A stretch of 64,000 nt of DNA from positions 43,751,030-43,815,029 of the forward strand of contig CM057841.1 of NCBI GenBank assembly GCA_030068075.1, given 5' to 3'. Below are positions 53,411-64,000 of the stretch, piece by piece. The position numbers and the translations under genes were made by a program. Source of the DNA: Paguma larvata. Taxonomy: Eukaryota > Chordata > Mammalia > Carnivora > Viverridae. Numbering within the stretch: the stretch's first letter is position 1; each line of letters starts with the position of its first letter. A model generated the notes under the pieces. That model had not been told where the DNA came from. It saw nothing but the letters and a program-made list of their open reading frames with translations, and did no database searches.

Positions 53411-56340
53411 TGCCACTGCTCACCTGTCTGCACCTGTGAGGCTGGAGCGTGAAGAACAAGCGATTATGAAAAAGGCTTGACAAATAGATAGCCTTGCACA
53501 AATCCAAGACATTCTTTCTAGGTATTACTGAGCTCCAGGCTCACTCCTGGAGGAGTGCAGGTACTCCCTGCTTCTCAAAAGTTCACATTCTCCACACCAC
53601 TTTCACAAAAGCCTACATTACTACCTATTTTTAGGAAAGGAAAGAAATCTGAAGACAAGTTTCATTTTTGCTAAAAAAAAAAAATTAAAGGCAAAAAGTG
53701 AAAATAGCATTTAGCATTTGCTTTGCAGCCAGCCATTACAGAGACAACTCGCACCCTAAGCAGCCACCAAGCTCCTTCTAGAACCACACCCAGCATCTCA
53801 GCACCACCAGCTGCCAGAGCTTTGAACTGTGTCTGTGAGCCTCTGTGCTTTATCTCGATTTATCTTGTGCGTCTGTTAGCATGATGTGTCCTAAGGTAAC
53901 AGAAACGCCTAAGAGAGGTTATTTCGGGGGTCTGGAAACATTCAAAGATGTTTCCATATAAATTAATGGTAATTGCTGCTTCGCTTTATGCCATTTTGGC
54001 TTATGAAAGTTTCCGTAGGAGCGCTCTACTTTCACTTAGTGGGGGAAACCGATACTGGGAAATAGGGCAGAGATAAAGATATAATATCAGGGACAAATTC
54101 TCTCCATATATAGGTATTTGATATGCGTTATGTGGGGCATATGGTTACTGAAATGAGGAATGCAAGAAACCACCAGACTTCCTCAGGGAGGGTTTTGTGA
54201 AGATTAATAGTTAAAAATGACACAAGGTATCAAGGTGCCTGGGCTCCCTGCAACATAGGAGATATGTAAATTCAGGGAATAATCATCAACATAATACCAT
54301 CACCATTTCTAGAAACAGATTCTTTCCGAGGTCAGAATAGAGTTTCCAGAAGTATCTTTCCCTTTTGGAATTACAGAGTATGACAGATTTATTTCCACAC
54401 AACTCACTTGCTTTCAGAGTTATTGTTTCCTCTTATTTTTTCCCCCTTCTTTGGTGATAGAGAGGCCTGAGAACCGATTCTGTCAGGAAGTTCTTGGGGA
54501 ATTTTCAGGAGGATGTACAGGCAGAGTATATGAATGACTGTGAGCAAGCATCTATTTCATTTTATAAAAAACATGTATTCATAACCAATCTTCTGAGCAT
54601 ATCTAAATAATCAAAGCCATGAATGACAAACATATCAGATATATATTTTTCAGAGCATAAAGGATCCTTTTGGGGTAAGTTACTAACGTTTCTATTTCTT
54701 CCTCTTAAAGCAGAACAGGTAACTTTTCCCCTGTTACAAAAAGGATGTGCTATTAAATCCAGACCCCAAGATAGGAACTCAATTGCCCCCTAGACATCTA
54801 ATGCCAATGCCCCAATTTTTTGAATTTATCGACCGAAATGTTGGATGGAGCAGGTTCAAGCATCTTGCTAAATAAAATATAGATTACATTTATCATTTCC
54901 CCTTAATCTACTAAAATCTCGTTACTTTTTCATGGAAGGAAATGAATCAGTTTGACAGGACTTGCTCTGTCAAGTGATAGAAGCTCCCAACACTGTATTC
55001 ACTGCGGATTATTCTAGAAGTGATTTGGCACTCATTTTTTCCAGGTAAAGTTCCAGATTAGGACATTGCGAACTTCCTCCTTCCTTTTTAAAAATAGAGG
55101 CATTAATCTTGCTTTTTTTCAGTCTTTCCAAGTTCTTAAAAATTAAGTTACTCTCCCATGATTTTAGCCAACAATAACAGATTTCCTTATAAAAACTTGG
55201 CCCTGCAAAAAAATCTACTTAAAAGAGAGGTGTTTCTGCCGGTAGTTAAGGAATATTTAAAAGTTGATCATGGGAAAACATTAAGGAGGCAAATGGTCAA
55301 AGCTTAGACCTCTACTTTGACAGGCCTGTTTCCAGTTCTCTCCCATGGATGTAGATATGATCTAAATGGATTTCTGAATTCAGTGGGTTCAAGGCCAAAG
55401 ACAGGTATGGTAAACTTTCAGATTGTGTCTATCTTGTATGTCTCTACAAGTCAAAGCCATTATTTTCTAGAAATCCATTGAAAATCTGCTAGAAAGTAAA
55501 TGAGAAAAATAGGAGAAAAATACATTAAAGACTTCACAGTTTATACATTTTTACATAAATTACAGTGGCCATGGGGTCTGCACACTTCTTAAAATCTCAG
55601 AGTTTAATAAAAACTCAACATTCCTAGAACACACAATGCATGTATACAACCTTAAATCAGCAGAGCCCCAACTCTGTAAGACCAAGATGGGAGCTACAAA
55701 GCACAATGAAATGAAATTCAGATATCTCAGGTGCTTCTGGGTATCTCTAGGATTTGGGGTTTCTAAGTTTAATGGAGATAGATGCTTGTTTAAATTAAAG
55801 TCTCTGAAGTGGCCTCTTGACAAATAGAGCTTGGTATTTACCAATCTTTGCGAGCCTGAAATTTAAGCTCCTTTATCCTACTGGGGTACACTATGCTGAT
55901 TCCCAGGCCAATTCATCCCAGCTACCTGCTCTTCACTTCAGCTTCCAGACTGCTCAGCGCTGCTAGGGGTGTAAGGACCTGGAGTTGTAGTGTTCTACAG
56001 CACCATAGCTAGTCACAGATAGCTGTTGACTCCTGAATGAAGTCCCCAAAGCTGCTACTCCACACCATTTCCACACTCCTCAAGTCACTGCCAATGGTAC
56101 TCTTTCTTAACTCTGGGCAACGGATTTCAAAACCTTGTTTCTTAGAACCATGATTGGAATGAGTTTCATCAACTTGCCCATTACATTACCTTAAAGTGCC
56201 TTGCTCTGCACCCTCTTCCCATAAAACGCCTTTGGATCCTTACCCATTACCTCCTTTCTCTTGTTCTGTCTTGTTTCTACTGCAAATCTCTCCTGGGCTC
56301 TAGGGTCTGGTCTTCACAGGTCTCTCCACTCCGCTACTTT
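53411..56340. other. AT-rich noncoding interval, nothing firm recognised
   Basis: About 2.9 kb without a young repeat, gene or RNA. Plus-strand donor-like sites occur (for example GGGG|GTAAGT-like at 54674). These are isolated and not interpreted. Confidence 0.45.
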
Positions 56341-56550
56341 TTAATTTTTTTTAATGTTTATTTTATTTTTGGGAGAGACAGAGTGAGCAAGCATAAGTCG
56401 GGGAGGGGCAGAGAGAGAGGGAGAGAGAGAATCTGAAGCAGGCTCTGGGCTGTCAGCACAGAACCCCACCCAGCGCTCAGGCTCACCAATCACGAGATCA
56501 TGACCTGAGCCAAAGTCGGACGCTTAACAGACTGAGCCACCCAGGCACCC
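56341..56550 (-). repeat. Feline-type SINE with target-site duplication
   Basis: Antisense: 'ttaatgtttattttattttt' tail, 'gaagcaggctctgggctgtc', 'atcatgacctgagccaaagt', 'actgagccacccaggcaccc'. ccactccgctact before and ccactcccctact after are the target-site copies. Confidence 0.95.
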
Positions 56551-57264
56551 CACTCCCCTACTCTATTTATCTCTCCCTACTCCTGTCTCCATGCCATGCC
56601 TGGCCCCGCCACTCTATCTTTGTTTAATCAATCCACTTATATTTGAAAACCTACACATGCTCTATTCTCTCCTACTGAAAAACAAAATGAAACAAACAAA
56701 ACTTCCCCTAATTCTGCCATCAATTCAACCCTCCTATTCACTACCCAAATTCTTAAAAGAATCATTGAAACATATTCTCTGGTCCATGACTAAACACCCC
56801 CAGCCCTGTGGACAGCAATGACTGCTGGAGAAGGATGGCCATTATTTTGAGCATAAAGTGATTTTCCTGGAGCTGTTGCCCACTGGTCCTTGTGTTACCT
56901 CGTGAGGCACTTGCTGACCCAGAGCATGTTTAATTCCCTGACACAGACAACCTTTCTCCTGTCCTGTCCTCTTCTCTATGACCTTTCTGAGCTAGGCACT
57001 GCCAGTTCCTGCAACTGCTCTTTACAAGACCTGATTCTGAGTTCTTTTGCCTCCTTGTTTTCAGTTTGACTCTCTTCTTAAAGGGTCAAGTCCCAAGATT
57101 AAATGTAAACTATCTACATCTGCTTCTCCACCTAGTACAGGAGAGCAGGGTTATCACCTCCTTTGTTCTCCTGATTACACTTTGCTCAATACAATGGTTG
57201 AATCCTCCTACTATCAACTTAAACCTCAAGATAGTTGTTCACGGACTGCAGCCCACTGAAGCTT
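56551..57264. other. Noncoding interval, nothing recognised
   Basis: No gene or repeat family identified. Confidence 0.45.
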
Positions 57265-57440
57265 CTATTTCAGAATGACCCAGGAAGCCTTAATAAATGC
57301 AGATTCTTATGTACCACCTCAAACCTGTTGAATCTGGCAATCTTAGAGTGACACCTGGAAATCCACATTTTATTTTATTTTTATTAATTTTTTGTGAATC
57401 CACATTTTAAACAAGAATGCCAGATGATTCTTAATGTACC
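57265..57440 (+). repeat. MER5A-like DNA transposon with a tiny insertion
   Basis: 'tcagaatgacccaggaagcc', 'ttaataaatgcagattctta', 'cctgttgaatctggcaatct', 'gccagatgattcttaatg' follow the MER5A order. A 13-bp direct repeat AATCCACATTTTA (57360-57372 and 57397-57409) encloses 24 nt of T-rich sequence. Confidence 0.55.
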
Positions 57441-58024
57441 CCAAATCTGGGGTGGAGGGGAATGCTTCTTCAACATCTGTTGCCAAACCTGCATCTGGCC
57501 CCCATGTTTGTGCAGATGGATTTTGGGATCTAAGACAAGACTTTCCATTTTCTTGCATTATATTTGGTCTTGTTAGGTTTGATTCATTGCCTTGGCCTAT
57601 CAAAATCTGTTGAAATCTTTATTGTGCAACGTATGACCTCAGGACAACCACACATGGATTAAGGCGAAAAACCTTAATGTCACAGCACTGAGAATCTCCT
57701 TCTACAGTGACACCAACAATGGTCATCCAGTTACTAAGAAACTCCTACCTCACCTTTTTCCCCATGAGATAAATGGACAAATTGTCATCTGCCATGTTTC
57801 CAAATGCCTGGGTAAAGTCCAACTGTTCTTTGTCTTCCCTATTTCCCTGATCCACTGTCATGTCGAAGAAGAAAGTGAAGTGTTCTCAAGGGCCATTTAC
57901 ACATGCCTTCTAGAATCTGTGGCCAGACAATAGAGTATAGTGTGCAGAATCCACCTTTTCCTGTGACCTTGTTCTGAATGCCTATGGCACTTAGGCATTG
58001 TATTACAAATGTTCTTGTCCACGT
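57441..58024. other. Noncoding interval, nothing recognised
   Basis: No gene or repeat family identified. Confidence 0.45.
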
Positions 58025-58152
58025 TTTGACTCTACTGCTAGAAAAAGAGCTCTTGAACTCTGAAGTTGTGTCTTATGTGTCTCTAAATATCTCATGGTAA
58101 CTAGCACAATGTCCTACTTTGAAAACTTTTCTTTGAATGAATGAATGAATTT
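58025..58152 (+). repeat. L2-like 3' end fragment
   Basis: 'aactctgaagttgtgtctta', 'tggtaactagcacaatgtcc', then 'gaatgaatgaatgaat' follow the L2 3'-end pattern. Confidence 0.55.
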
Positions 58153-58847
58153 TACATTTCATTCCCACTAACTTTCTTTACTTCTTTGTACAAGATGAAA
58201 GCAGGCGCTGCCGTGAATACTAGGAGACTAGGCTTCTGAGGCATGAAGGAAGTGGTGTGCCTGGACAGATCTCCACAGGCCCAATTATTTCTTTTAGTCA
58301 CTGCCCATTCAAATGAGCTTGTTAGAATAAAGGCATTCTTTGAAATGAAAGGTAATGAAAACACTGAGAAATGATGATACAGTTTCTAAAGCATCACAAC
58401 TTTACTAGAATCTGTGGCAATGACCAAATGAAACACAGGAAAGTGCATTTCAGCAAACCCTCGGATTAGTGGAGCTACCTAAGTGAGCATAACATGCAAA
58501 CATATTATGGGCTTCATGCTAACGAGACCCCCTGTGATGGCACAAAGGAGATCAATAGGATACGAGATGGCTGGACATCCCTCTATATCACAACTGCTAA
58601 CACACCTGAGTAATTCTCTGATACATAAGATAGCAGAGTGAACAACTGTAAACGAAGGATGGAAAGTCCTGTGGTTTCTATGGCTCATGTGACTTTCTTC
58701 ATGATCACATTTTGTCTTTCCTTTCCATGATCCATTTTGTCTTTTTGTAGGCCAGGGAAGATTCCATAAATACTCCACAACATTCCTCTACTAGGAAAGC
58801 CAGAGAGCCCCAGGTCTACTTACTTGTTCCACATGAGGTATAGGGCA
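58153..58847. other. Noncoding interval, nothing recognised
   Basis: No gene or repeat family identified. Confidence 0.45.
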
Positions 58848-59073
58848 GTGATTCTCAGGTAGGGGTGACTTTGCCTCCTTGTTTCAGGGATATTTGTCAA
58901 TGCCTGGACACATGTTTGCTTGTTACAACTGAGGAACAGGTGTCATTGGCATCTGGTGGGTAGAGGCCAGGGATGCTACTAAATGTCAATGCACAGGACA
59001 GCCTCCCTCTACTAACAAAGAATTATCTGGTTCAAAATGCCAATAGTAATTATATCAATAAAAATTTTCATCT
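58848..59073 (+). repeat. MER20 copy, left part
   Basis: 'agtgattctcaggtaggggt', 'gcatctggtgggtagaggcc', 'agggatgctactaaatgtca', 'atgcacaggacagcctccct', 'aacaaagaattatctggttc'. It is a good match to MER20 and is interrupted near its right end by a SINE. The end is at 59319-59351. Confidence 0.88.
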
Positions 59074-59305
59074 AGGGGCGCCTGGGTGGCTCAGTCAGTT
59101 GAGCATCTGACTCTTGATTTCAGCTCAGGTCATAATCCCATAGTCATGCGATCTAGCCCCATGTTGGGCTCTGTGCTGGGTATGGAGCCTACTTACAATT
59201 CTCTCTCTCTCTCTCTCTCTCTCTCCTCTCTTTCTCTCCCCCCCCTGCCTGCTTCCCCTTTTCACAAGCATTCTCTCTCTCAAAAAAATAAAGAAAAATA
59301 AAACA
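59074..59305 (+). repeat. Carnivore SINE inserted in MER20
   Basis: ggggcgcctgggtggctcag head, 'gatctagccccatgttgggc', a (TC)n expansion at 59198-59223 and 'ctctcaaaaaaataaagaaa' tail. Flanks aattttcatcta and aattttcagtta are target-site copies. Confidence 0.94.
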
Positions 59306-59351
59306 ATTTTCAGTTAAAAATATCCAGTGCCACTATTGAGAATCCCTGGTT
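59306..59351 (+). repeat. MER20 copy, right end
   Basis: 'ccagtgccactattgagaat' and 'ccctgg' complete the MER20 element interrupted at 59073. Confidence 0.75.
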
Positions 59352-61539
59352 TAGGGCATGGTTCTAGTGCCAAACCTGGAAAGACTGACCCATCTCAAAG
59401 GGTCATGGAACTACCTGTTGTGGATCTGTCAGGTAACTCAAGGGTGAAAAACACTATCAGATAGTTTGCAGTTCTATGGTGAAGTGAGGCTATCAAGGCT
59501 GGAAGACCTATCCAGTGGGCTGAAGGGAAGTAGAGAGGTTCTGGAACCCTCCAAATAGCTATAGGTTTTACTTCAGAGTAGCTTCCTGGGGAGGCTCTTA
59601 GTGAACTCTGCTCAGAAGGCAGACTCCTTCTCGACATATGAAGGAATGCGGGCTCAGTAGAATCATGCAAGAAACATCAGTGAGCCATGTTCATGGTCAT
59701 AAAAACCCCCGAACCACAGCTGCTGCTGATGTAACTGGAGACTTAAGGCTCCAGGAATGTGAGGTGGACATGAAGCAAATGTACCGAATGGAAAGGGTGC
59801 TGTTTTGGTGCTGACTACAGAAAAGTCAGAGTCCTATAAAATGAAAGGGAAACTCACTTTACTTGAAGCTCCTAGATGACAGATGCATTTTGCCCAACTT
59901 CCTGCTATTTTTTTATTTGACCAAGATTTTAAACACCACCAGTTTTATATATCATAGTGAAGCTGGTAGATTTAATGAAGCCTCCAGATGCCTCTTGAGA
60001 GATGATTACAACTCTAATTAAAAATGGAGGATGACAGACGAGAATCACATGGGACTCTATAAGCAAGTGGCATTCATATGTCTTCTTTCATGGAAAAGAT
60101 TACTTTGTTCATGTCAGTCTGGGCTCTTTCCAGTAGTAAAAGATAGTGTCACCAAATTCTAATACATTATGAGATTTAATTTGGTTCAAAGATTAGGGAA
60201 TGTTTTAAACTGTAAGGGACAAAAAAATTTATCAGCTAAACTGGACCTTCATTTCTTTTCTTTCATATACCTGTACTTACCATCTCCAAGATTAAATATA
60301 GCCTAGAATACAACAAGAATCACCTAAGTGAAGTCTGTCTTAGTATCAAATCCAAGCATGGAGAAGTCCAAGGGAGGTACTAGCGGAGCAAATGAGAATT
60401 ATGGCTCCATACTAAGGACTTTAGGGACCAGGTAGGTATGGCAAGTCAGAGAAGATTGTGGGGTCACAAATCCAGGTAACCAAATGAGGTTTAAAACATT
60501 ACAAAGAGGGTCTTGAAGGTCAAGGCAGTCAAATACATACACTGAGGAGATTGGGGATATTGAGACATCAGTTTCAGCTGACAGAACCACTAATAGGAGC
60601 TCATCTTATCACAAGAATCTGATCTTCTATCTCTACACTGCTGGTCAGGTTGGCTCGTCATTGGAGCATCTTGCCCTATGTGGGTTCTAAGAGAGGTCAT
60701 ATTATTTAATATTCACGGTAGGAATGTGGCGATGGGGAGTAGCCAGAGAGAGCCAGAAGCAGAAAAGTAAGGCTCATTGGAAGGCTTTGATTGGGTGGGG
60801 CCTTTGTATATGGGCATAACGTAGCCCTGGGGCCAAATTTCAGTAGCCTGCACAACCATACATCTACTTCCAAAAGCAAAGGTGGTATACATCTTCACAC
60901 AATACACTTGCGTCTCTTTAACCAATGTACATCTTTTAATAAGGAGAAATCAAACAGGAGAGAGTTGGCCCAACATACAATCACTTGTATCAATGAATAA
61001 AGGGTCTCATATAAGAAACATCAAGGATTCCACTATGATTAAATCATGGATGTAGTGACTGCACTATTCATTGACACTGCACTGGCTGTCATAAATCAGG
61101 TATGGTCTCTGACAATAAAAGCCCAGTGAATCAAGATTCATTTCTAGACAGGATGAATACACCAGGCAGGGCTCTTGATCCTTGCAGCCACTGAACTTGA
61201 GGTGGGATGTCACTCTGGGAGGCTGACCTGCAGGTTTTAATAATGATCATCATGTCTTTTATTAATGGTTGGCAAGATTTGGAGATTCCTGCTAACAATG
61301 TCCAAGCCTGAGGAATTGTCTGCAGTGTATAGAGATGAAGAAGCATTCCTGAGCCCCGGCTGTGGTTACTTTGAGGCTGGGGGCCCCCAAACTCCTCGTC
61401 AGCCTCGATTCCTCCCCAAATCCTAAATATGATTCATAAAATGTCGACTCATGATTCCCAAATAGGCTGTGTTTCCTCTGCTGGGAATGATATCTATCAA
61501 AAACGTCTTCTCTAGGACCCCCTCTAGGCCAAGTTACTT
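59352..61539. other. Noncoding interval, nothing recognised
   Basis: AT-rich, with no gene, RNA gene or young repeat identified over 2.2 kb. Confidence 0.45.
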
Positions 61540-61734
61540 TCTTTCTACTCTGTGCTCTCCAAGTTCAGTGTATATAAGTTTATTTAAACTCTATTGGTGA
61601 TTATTTATCTACTTGATTATCTATTTCATGAGACTGAAAGTATTTTGAGTTCAGGGACGATTTGTTTTAGTGTATGAGTGCTGCGTACCTTGAACACCAT
61701 CTGATATATAGTACATATTCGAAAAATGTTTGTA
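61540..61734 (+). repeat. L2-like 3' end fragment
   Basis: 'ttctactctgtgctctccaa', 'gagttcagggacgatttgtt', 'gatatatagtacatattcga' and 'aaaatgtttgtagaaggaag' follow the L2 3'-end pattern into a GGAA repeat. Confidence 0.55.
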
Positions 61735-61782
61735 GAAGGAAGGAAGGAAGGAAGGAAGGAAGGAAGGAAGGAAGGAAGGAAG
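61735..61782 (+). repeat. (GGAA)n microsatellite, about 12 units
   Basis: Perfect GGAA/AAGG tetranucleotide run between the L2-like end and a SINE. Confidence 0.97.
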
Positions 61783-61803
61783 TTAGTTGGCAGGAAGGTT
61801 TAT

Positions 61804-61886
61804 TTTTTTAATTTTTAAAGTTTATTTATTTATTTTGAGAGAGAGAGAGAGAGAGCAAGTGAGCACAAGTGGGACGGGGCGGGGGG

Positions 61887-61921
<35 letters not shown>

Positions 61922-62045
61922 TATTCCAACCAGGCTCTGCGTTGTCATTGCAGAGCCCATCGTAAGGCTTGAACTCATGAACCATGAGGTCATGACCTAA
62001 GCTGAAGTCAGATGCTTAACTGACTGAGTCACCCAGGTACTCCAA
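61804..62045 (-). repeat. Carnivore SINE with two GA expansions
   Basis: Antisense: 'aagtttatttatttattttg', (GA)n at 61838-61855 and 61890-61918, 'accaggctctgcgttgtcat', 'ttaactgactgagtcaccca'. Target-site copies ggcaggaaggttta and ggtaggaaggttta flank it. Confidence 0.94.
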
Positions 62046-62596
62046 GGTAGGAAGGTTTAAAAAGCAGTAAGGCCACTAACCAGGCAGGTGACAGTGTCAG
62101 GCTCTTCCAAAAATGATATTGGCCAGCCAGCCTGAGAGAGACCTCCTCATGGAGATCTACAAAGGAGTTGGCAGTGGCATTTAGTGGCTTGTAGGGCTGT
62201 GATTCCTACTGAGCTTATTGGCAAAACCCCAGGGAATCCCTCTTTCTTGGCTAAGCCACTGACTTACCTTCCTAGAAGGCCAGCACATAGTTCTCTGCTG
62301 GCGACACTTCTGCAGAGCCAGCCAGCACCAGGTTGGCTATGCCAGAAGGTTCCTCGCATCCTAGAGGCTGGGCCTTGCTAAGCCTTGTCACTATCCTACC
62401 ATTTCTTCTGAGGCCTCTGAGATTTGATATTATGATCTTTGATCATTACGAATAATGATCAAAAATAGTCAACCGTAGTGTTGGTGAATTGCTTTGATCT
62501 ATTTGCAGTTCCTCACCAGGTGAAAGAATTTGCATAGCTGGCAGGAGGTATCTCATTCAGAAATTCCCAATGTATAGTTTCTGAATGTGTTTCTTT
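62046..62596. other. Noncoding interval with a perfect 11-bp dyad
   Basis: TTTGATCATTA (62438-62448) and TAATGATCAAA (62453-62463) form an 11-bp perfect inverted repeat around CGAA. Otherwise nothing was recognised. Confidence 0.55.
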
Positions 62597-62827
62597 CTTT
62601 TTTTTTTTTAAAGTTTTTTTTTAATGTTTATTTATTTTTGAGAAAGAGAGAGAATGCACATGTGCAAGTGAGAGAGAGACAGAGAGAGGGAGATACAGAA
62701 TCCGAAGCAGGCTCCAGGCTCTGAGCTGTCAGCACAGAGCCCGACGCGGGGCTCGAACCCACGAACCGTGAGATCATGACCTGAGCCGAAGTCGGACGCT
62801 CAACCAATTGAGCCACCCAGGCGCCCC
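62597..62827 (-). repeat. Young full-length feline-type SINE
   Basis: Antisense and close to consensus: 'ttaatgtttatttatttttg', 'gaagcaggctccaggctctg', 'gcccgacgcggggctcgaac', 'cgaaccgtgagatcatgacc', 'tgagccacccaggcgcccc'. Target-site copies gaatgtgtttctt and ggatgtgtttctt flank it. CpGs are retained (cgacgcggggctcg), which suggests a recent insertion. Confidence 0.96.
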
Positions 62828-63144
62828 TGGATGTGTTTCTTAATTCTCTAAACATTATCCACTGGTGACCAAGATTATTATAGATGACAACCCTGGGTAC
62901 ATCAATAAAGGTTTTTGAAGACCCCAGAACTTTACAACACAGATCTCTTCTACTTTCCATTCACCTTTGCAAACCAATAAATTCAGTATTCAGGAGATTC
63001 AGTGGAACATTCAGCACATATCCTTGACTCTTAGAAAATTCGTTCTGTTGATGTATAAGCTATTTTTAAAAAGTGGTTTTAAGCTCATTGTCGAACTTGA
63101 GTTAACGAATGAACGAGAAGGTACCTTATAGAGAGTCTGAACTG
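62828..63144. other. Noncoding interval, nothing recognised
   Basis: No gene or repeat family identified. Confidence 0.45.
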
Positions 63145-63250
63145 AGGATGCTAATGCCCAACAGGAGAGTGAAGTAACTTGTCCAAGGACACACAGCTGA
63201 TGAGTGGCTGAACCTGGCTTGAAGCCCAAACATGATGATCTTAAACCACC
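63145..63250 (-). repeat. MIR fragment
   Basis: Antisense MIR core: 'gagtgaagtaacttgtccaa', 'ggacacacagctgatgagtg', 'gctgaacctggcttgaagcc'. Confidence 0.8.
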
Positions 63251-64000
63251 TTCCCGCTGTTTGGTAGTGATGGTATGTATACGTACAGTAATAGATACAC
63301 ACACACGCACACACATATAAGGATAAATTCCTGCATCACATAGATCGAGCTGTCTGCAGAAACCAACAGCCCCACTGAAACAATAACCCATTTCAATTTC
63401 GGGCAGCCTAGTCGGGAACAGGCCCAGAGCCTCACCAGCCCCCTAGAAAACAGAGCATTGTTTCCATCCAAACCTTGCACTGAAAGGAAGCCTGTCAGCT
63501 GGCAATGACCTCGTGAGACAACTTTGGGGAGAGCAAAGGCCTGAGAAGAGAAAGGCCTCATTCTCACTGCAAACAGGAAAAGGGAAGAGAAAAAGAAAGC
63601 TCTGTCTCCACACAAGGTTTGCTGGGCTGGCTATGAACTGTTCCAGTACGTTCTATCAAATAGACGCCTTCATAGAATCAAGCCAAGCGCGAACGCGGGC
63701 TCTGGGACTCCCGCTCCCGGGACATACGCGGGCCAGCTCACACATGCTCTTGCTCTCTCGCACCCTGGGAGAGCACTTATATGGGCTTCATGAGGCTAAG
63801 TAATAAACACTTTGTCTTCACCCTGCTATTTATGGGTTGCTTGGGGCATCCTGTTCTCTCCACTGCCCTTACCTGAACAGACGGCTCCTGCAGACCCCAC
63901 ACTTCATAGGGACAACAGTAAATGTGAAAGGCTCTCTGTGCCCCACACGCTCCTGTTTTCCTGGCCACCGTGCTAATTGCGGAGAAAAGTCCATCTGCGT
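63251..64000. other. Noncoding interval, nothing recognised
   Basis: A short CA tract lies at 63297-63315. No gene was identified up to the window end. Confidence 0.45.

Noticed and set aside
53798..53818. REST/NRSF site
   Set aside because: Only the left half (TCAGCACC) matches. The right half differs from GGACAGCGCC.
1..64000. CRISPR array, prophage, toxin-antitoxin or other prokaryotic system
   Set aside because: No spaced direct repeats of the right form, no operon-like coding density and no prokaryotic genes. The repeats are mammalian.

Overview
The window is a stretch of carnivoran nuclear genome, most likely from a cat (Felidae). The main evidence is about fourteen copies of the carnivore tRNA-Lys-derived SINE. 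Their heads read GGGCGCCTGGGTGGCTCAG, and several have the feline-type tail of a CT-rich tract, CTCAAAAATAAATAAA and an A-run. Older placental-mammal repeats (MIR, L2, MER20, MER5A-like, MER1-like, an LTR-like element and an L1 3' end) fill much of the rest. Nothing prokaryotic or plasmid-like was seen. I found no recognisable complete protein-coding gene and no conserved protein domain. The long open frames are either translated SINEs or by-products of GC-rich, stop-poor DNA.

Layout. 1-26 kb is ordinary noncoding DNA with nested SINEs and DNA transposons, several microsatellites and a compound (GAA)9(GCA)13 repeat. At about 26.3-27.25 kb there is a CpG island. Its minus strand carries an ATG in a perfect Kozak context, open for 70 codons into a consensus splice donor (candidate first exon). 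27-36 kb is repeat-poor and AT-rich, with clustered dyads and TATA-like or acceptor-like signals. It looks like the conserved regulatory DNA around developmental genes, but conservation could not be measured here. At 36.18-37.6 kb is a large CpG island packed with CGG/GCC triplets. On the minus strand it contains a likely 5' exon with a 55-codon upstream ORF overlapping a second ATG (TGATG), running into a GTAAGT donor at 37100. The outer edge is an AT-rich element with two CTAATTAG palindromes. About 3 kb away on the plus strand, 40122-40199 has every hallmark of a small internal noncoding exon. A weaker CpG patch lies at 41.6-41.86 kb and a small CpG island with a Z-DNA-prone tract at 49.0-49.23 kb. 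50-64 kb is AT-rich and repeat-rich.

How it may work together (inference): the two larger islands could be alternative promoters of one minus-strand gene whose remaining exons lie beyond position 1. The plus-strand exon would then belong to a divergent noncoding transcript. The gene was not identified, so no symbol is given.
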